Shown one piece after another: positions 4,926 through 5,230 of a DNA stretch of 5,230 nucleotides. Numbering within the stretch: the stretch's first letter is position 1; each line of letters opens with the position of its first letter. A program made the position numbers and the translations under genes. Source of the stretch: Verrucomicrobiia bacterium (lineage in GTDB: Bacteria > Verrucomicrobiota > Verrucomicrobiae > Limisphaerales > UBA11358); NCBI GenBank assembly GCA_030042375.1, contig JASHZU010000436.1:1-5230 (forward strand). The letters run 5' to 3'. The notes beneath the pieces are model-generated. The model saw nothing but the letters and a program-made list of their open reading frames with translations. It ran no database searches and was not told the origin of the DNA.

Positions 4926-5230
4926 ATGGCTGAAATTACTGCTGCAATAGTTGGAAAGCTGCGCGAAATGACCGGCGCCGGCATGATGGATTGCAAAAAG
5001 GCGCTCACCGAAGCCGGTGGCGAACTCGAAAAAGCCGTGGACATTCTGCGCAAAAAAGGCGCGGCCACTGCGGACGTCAAAGCCGCCCGCGCGGCCAAAG
5101 ACGGCGCTATCGCGCAATACATCGCGCCCGGCGGCAAGCTCGGCGTGCTCGTGGAAGTCAACAGCGAGACCGACTTCGTCGCGCGCAACGAAACCTTCCG
5201 CGCGTTTTGCGATGAAGTGGCCAAACGCTA
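4926..5230 (+). CDS. tsf: Elongation factor Ts (3' end outside the window)
   Basis: EF-Ts is the cytoplasmic exchange factor that releases GDP from EF-Tu. The first 101 residues are visible. Residues about 1-45 form the UBA-like N-terminal domain with the signature [17 protein letters not shown] (11-27), and the core begins after it. The second signature, [14 protein letters not shown] (76-89), includes the TDFV loop whose Asp-Phe pair (D83, F84) displaces the EF-Tu magnesium site. The ATG gives the standard [14 protein letters not shown] start. No Shine-Dalgarno sequence is visible in the 20 bases upstream, which are instead a C/A-rich heptamer repeat and a short T run. Translation may rely on an unstructured AT-rich initiation region or on coupling with rpsB. 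The C-terminal dimerisation part lies beyond the edge, so total length cannot be judged. Confidence 0.97.
   Translation, partial: MAEITAAIVGKLREMTGAGMMDCKKALTEAGGELEKAVDILRKKGAATADVKAARAAKDGAIAQYIAPGGKLGVLVEVNSETDFVARNETFRAFCDEVAKR

Overview
The window looks like a chromosomal piece of a Gram-negative bacterium of moderate GC content, most likely from the Verrucomicrobiota (Pedosphaera/Limisphaerales-like). That placement is an inference from the feel of the proteins: an S1/P1 nuclease with an added C-terminal OB-like domain, and the style of the S2 and EF-Ts sequences. No marker in the window proves it. Three proteins are complete (nuclease, histidine phosphatase, ribosomal protein S2). Two are cut by the window edges: a Na/Pi symporter at the left and EF-Ts at the right.

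Left block (1-3373). The C-terminal part of a Na+/phosphate symporter with a PhoU-like tail (+) runs convergently into an exported zinc S1/P1-type nuclease (-). The nuclease is divergent, across a 103-bp gap, from an exported histidine-phosphatase-superfamily protein (+). Together these could take phosphate from extracellular nucleic acids and phosphoesters (nuclease, phosphatase) and import it (symporter). This phosphate-scavenging reading is an inference from three adjacent functions. The divergent gap holds a perfect 10-bp palindrome, a 7-bp direct repeat with a 10-bp period, and a 16-codon mini-ORF whose stop overlaps the phosphatase start as ATGA.

Middle block (3374-4027). About 650 bp carry no recognisable gene but much structure. 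There are runs of different degenerate short motifs, all spaced one DNA helical turn (10-11 bp) apart, split by an 11-bp C7/G10 palindrome. Next come a weak terminator-like hairpin and a sigma70-like promoter. A 12-bp hairpin lies where the predicted transcript would begin, and a second hairpin lies closer to the next gene. This is the most unusual part of the window.

Right block (4028-5230). This is the conserved translation operon rpsB-tsf. rpsB starts at a GTG chosen by a good Shine-Dalgarno sequence. The 88-bp rpsB-tsf gap holds a perfect 8-bp GC hairpin and a heptamer tandem repeat (consensus TCAACGA) where the tsf ribosome binding site would be expected. tsf has no visible Shine-Dalgarno sequence and runs off the right edge.

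No rRNA, tRNA, CRISPR array, transposase or integrase was seen.
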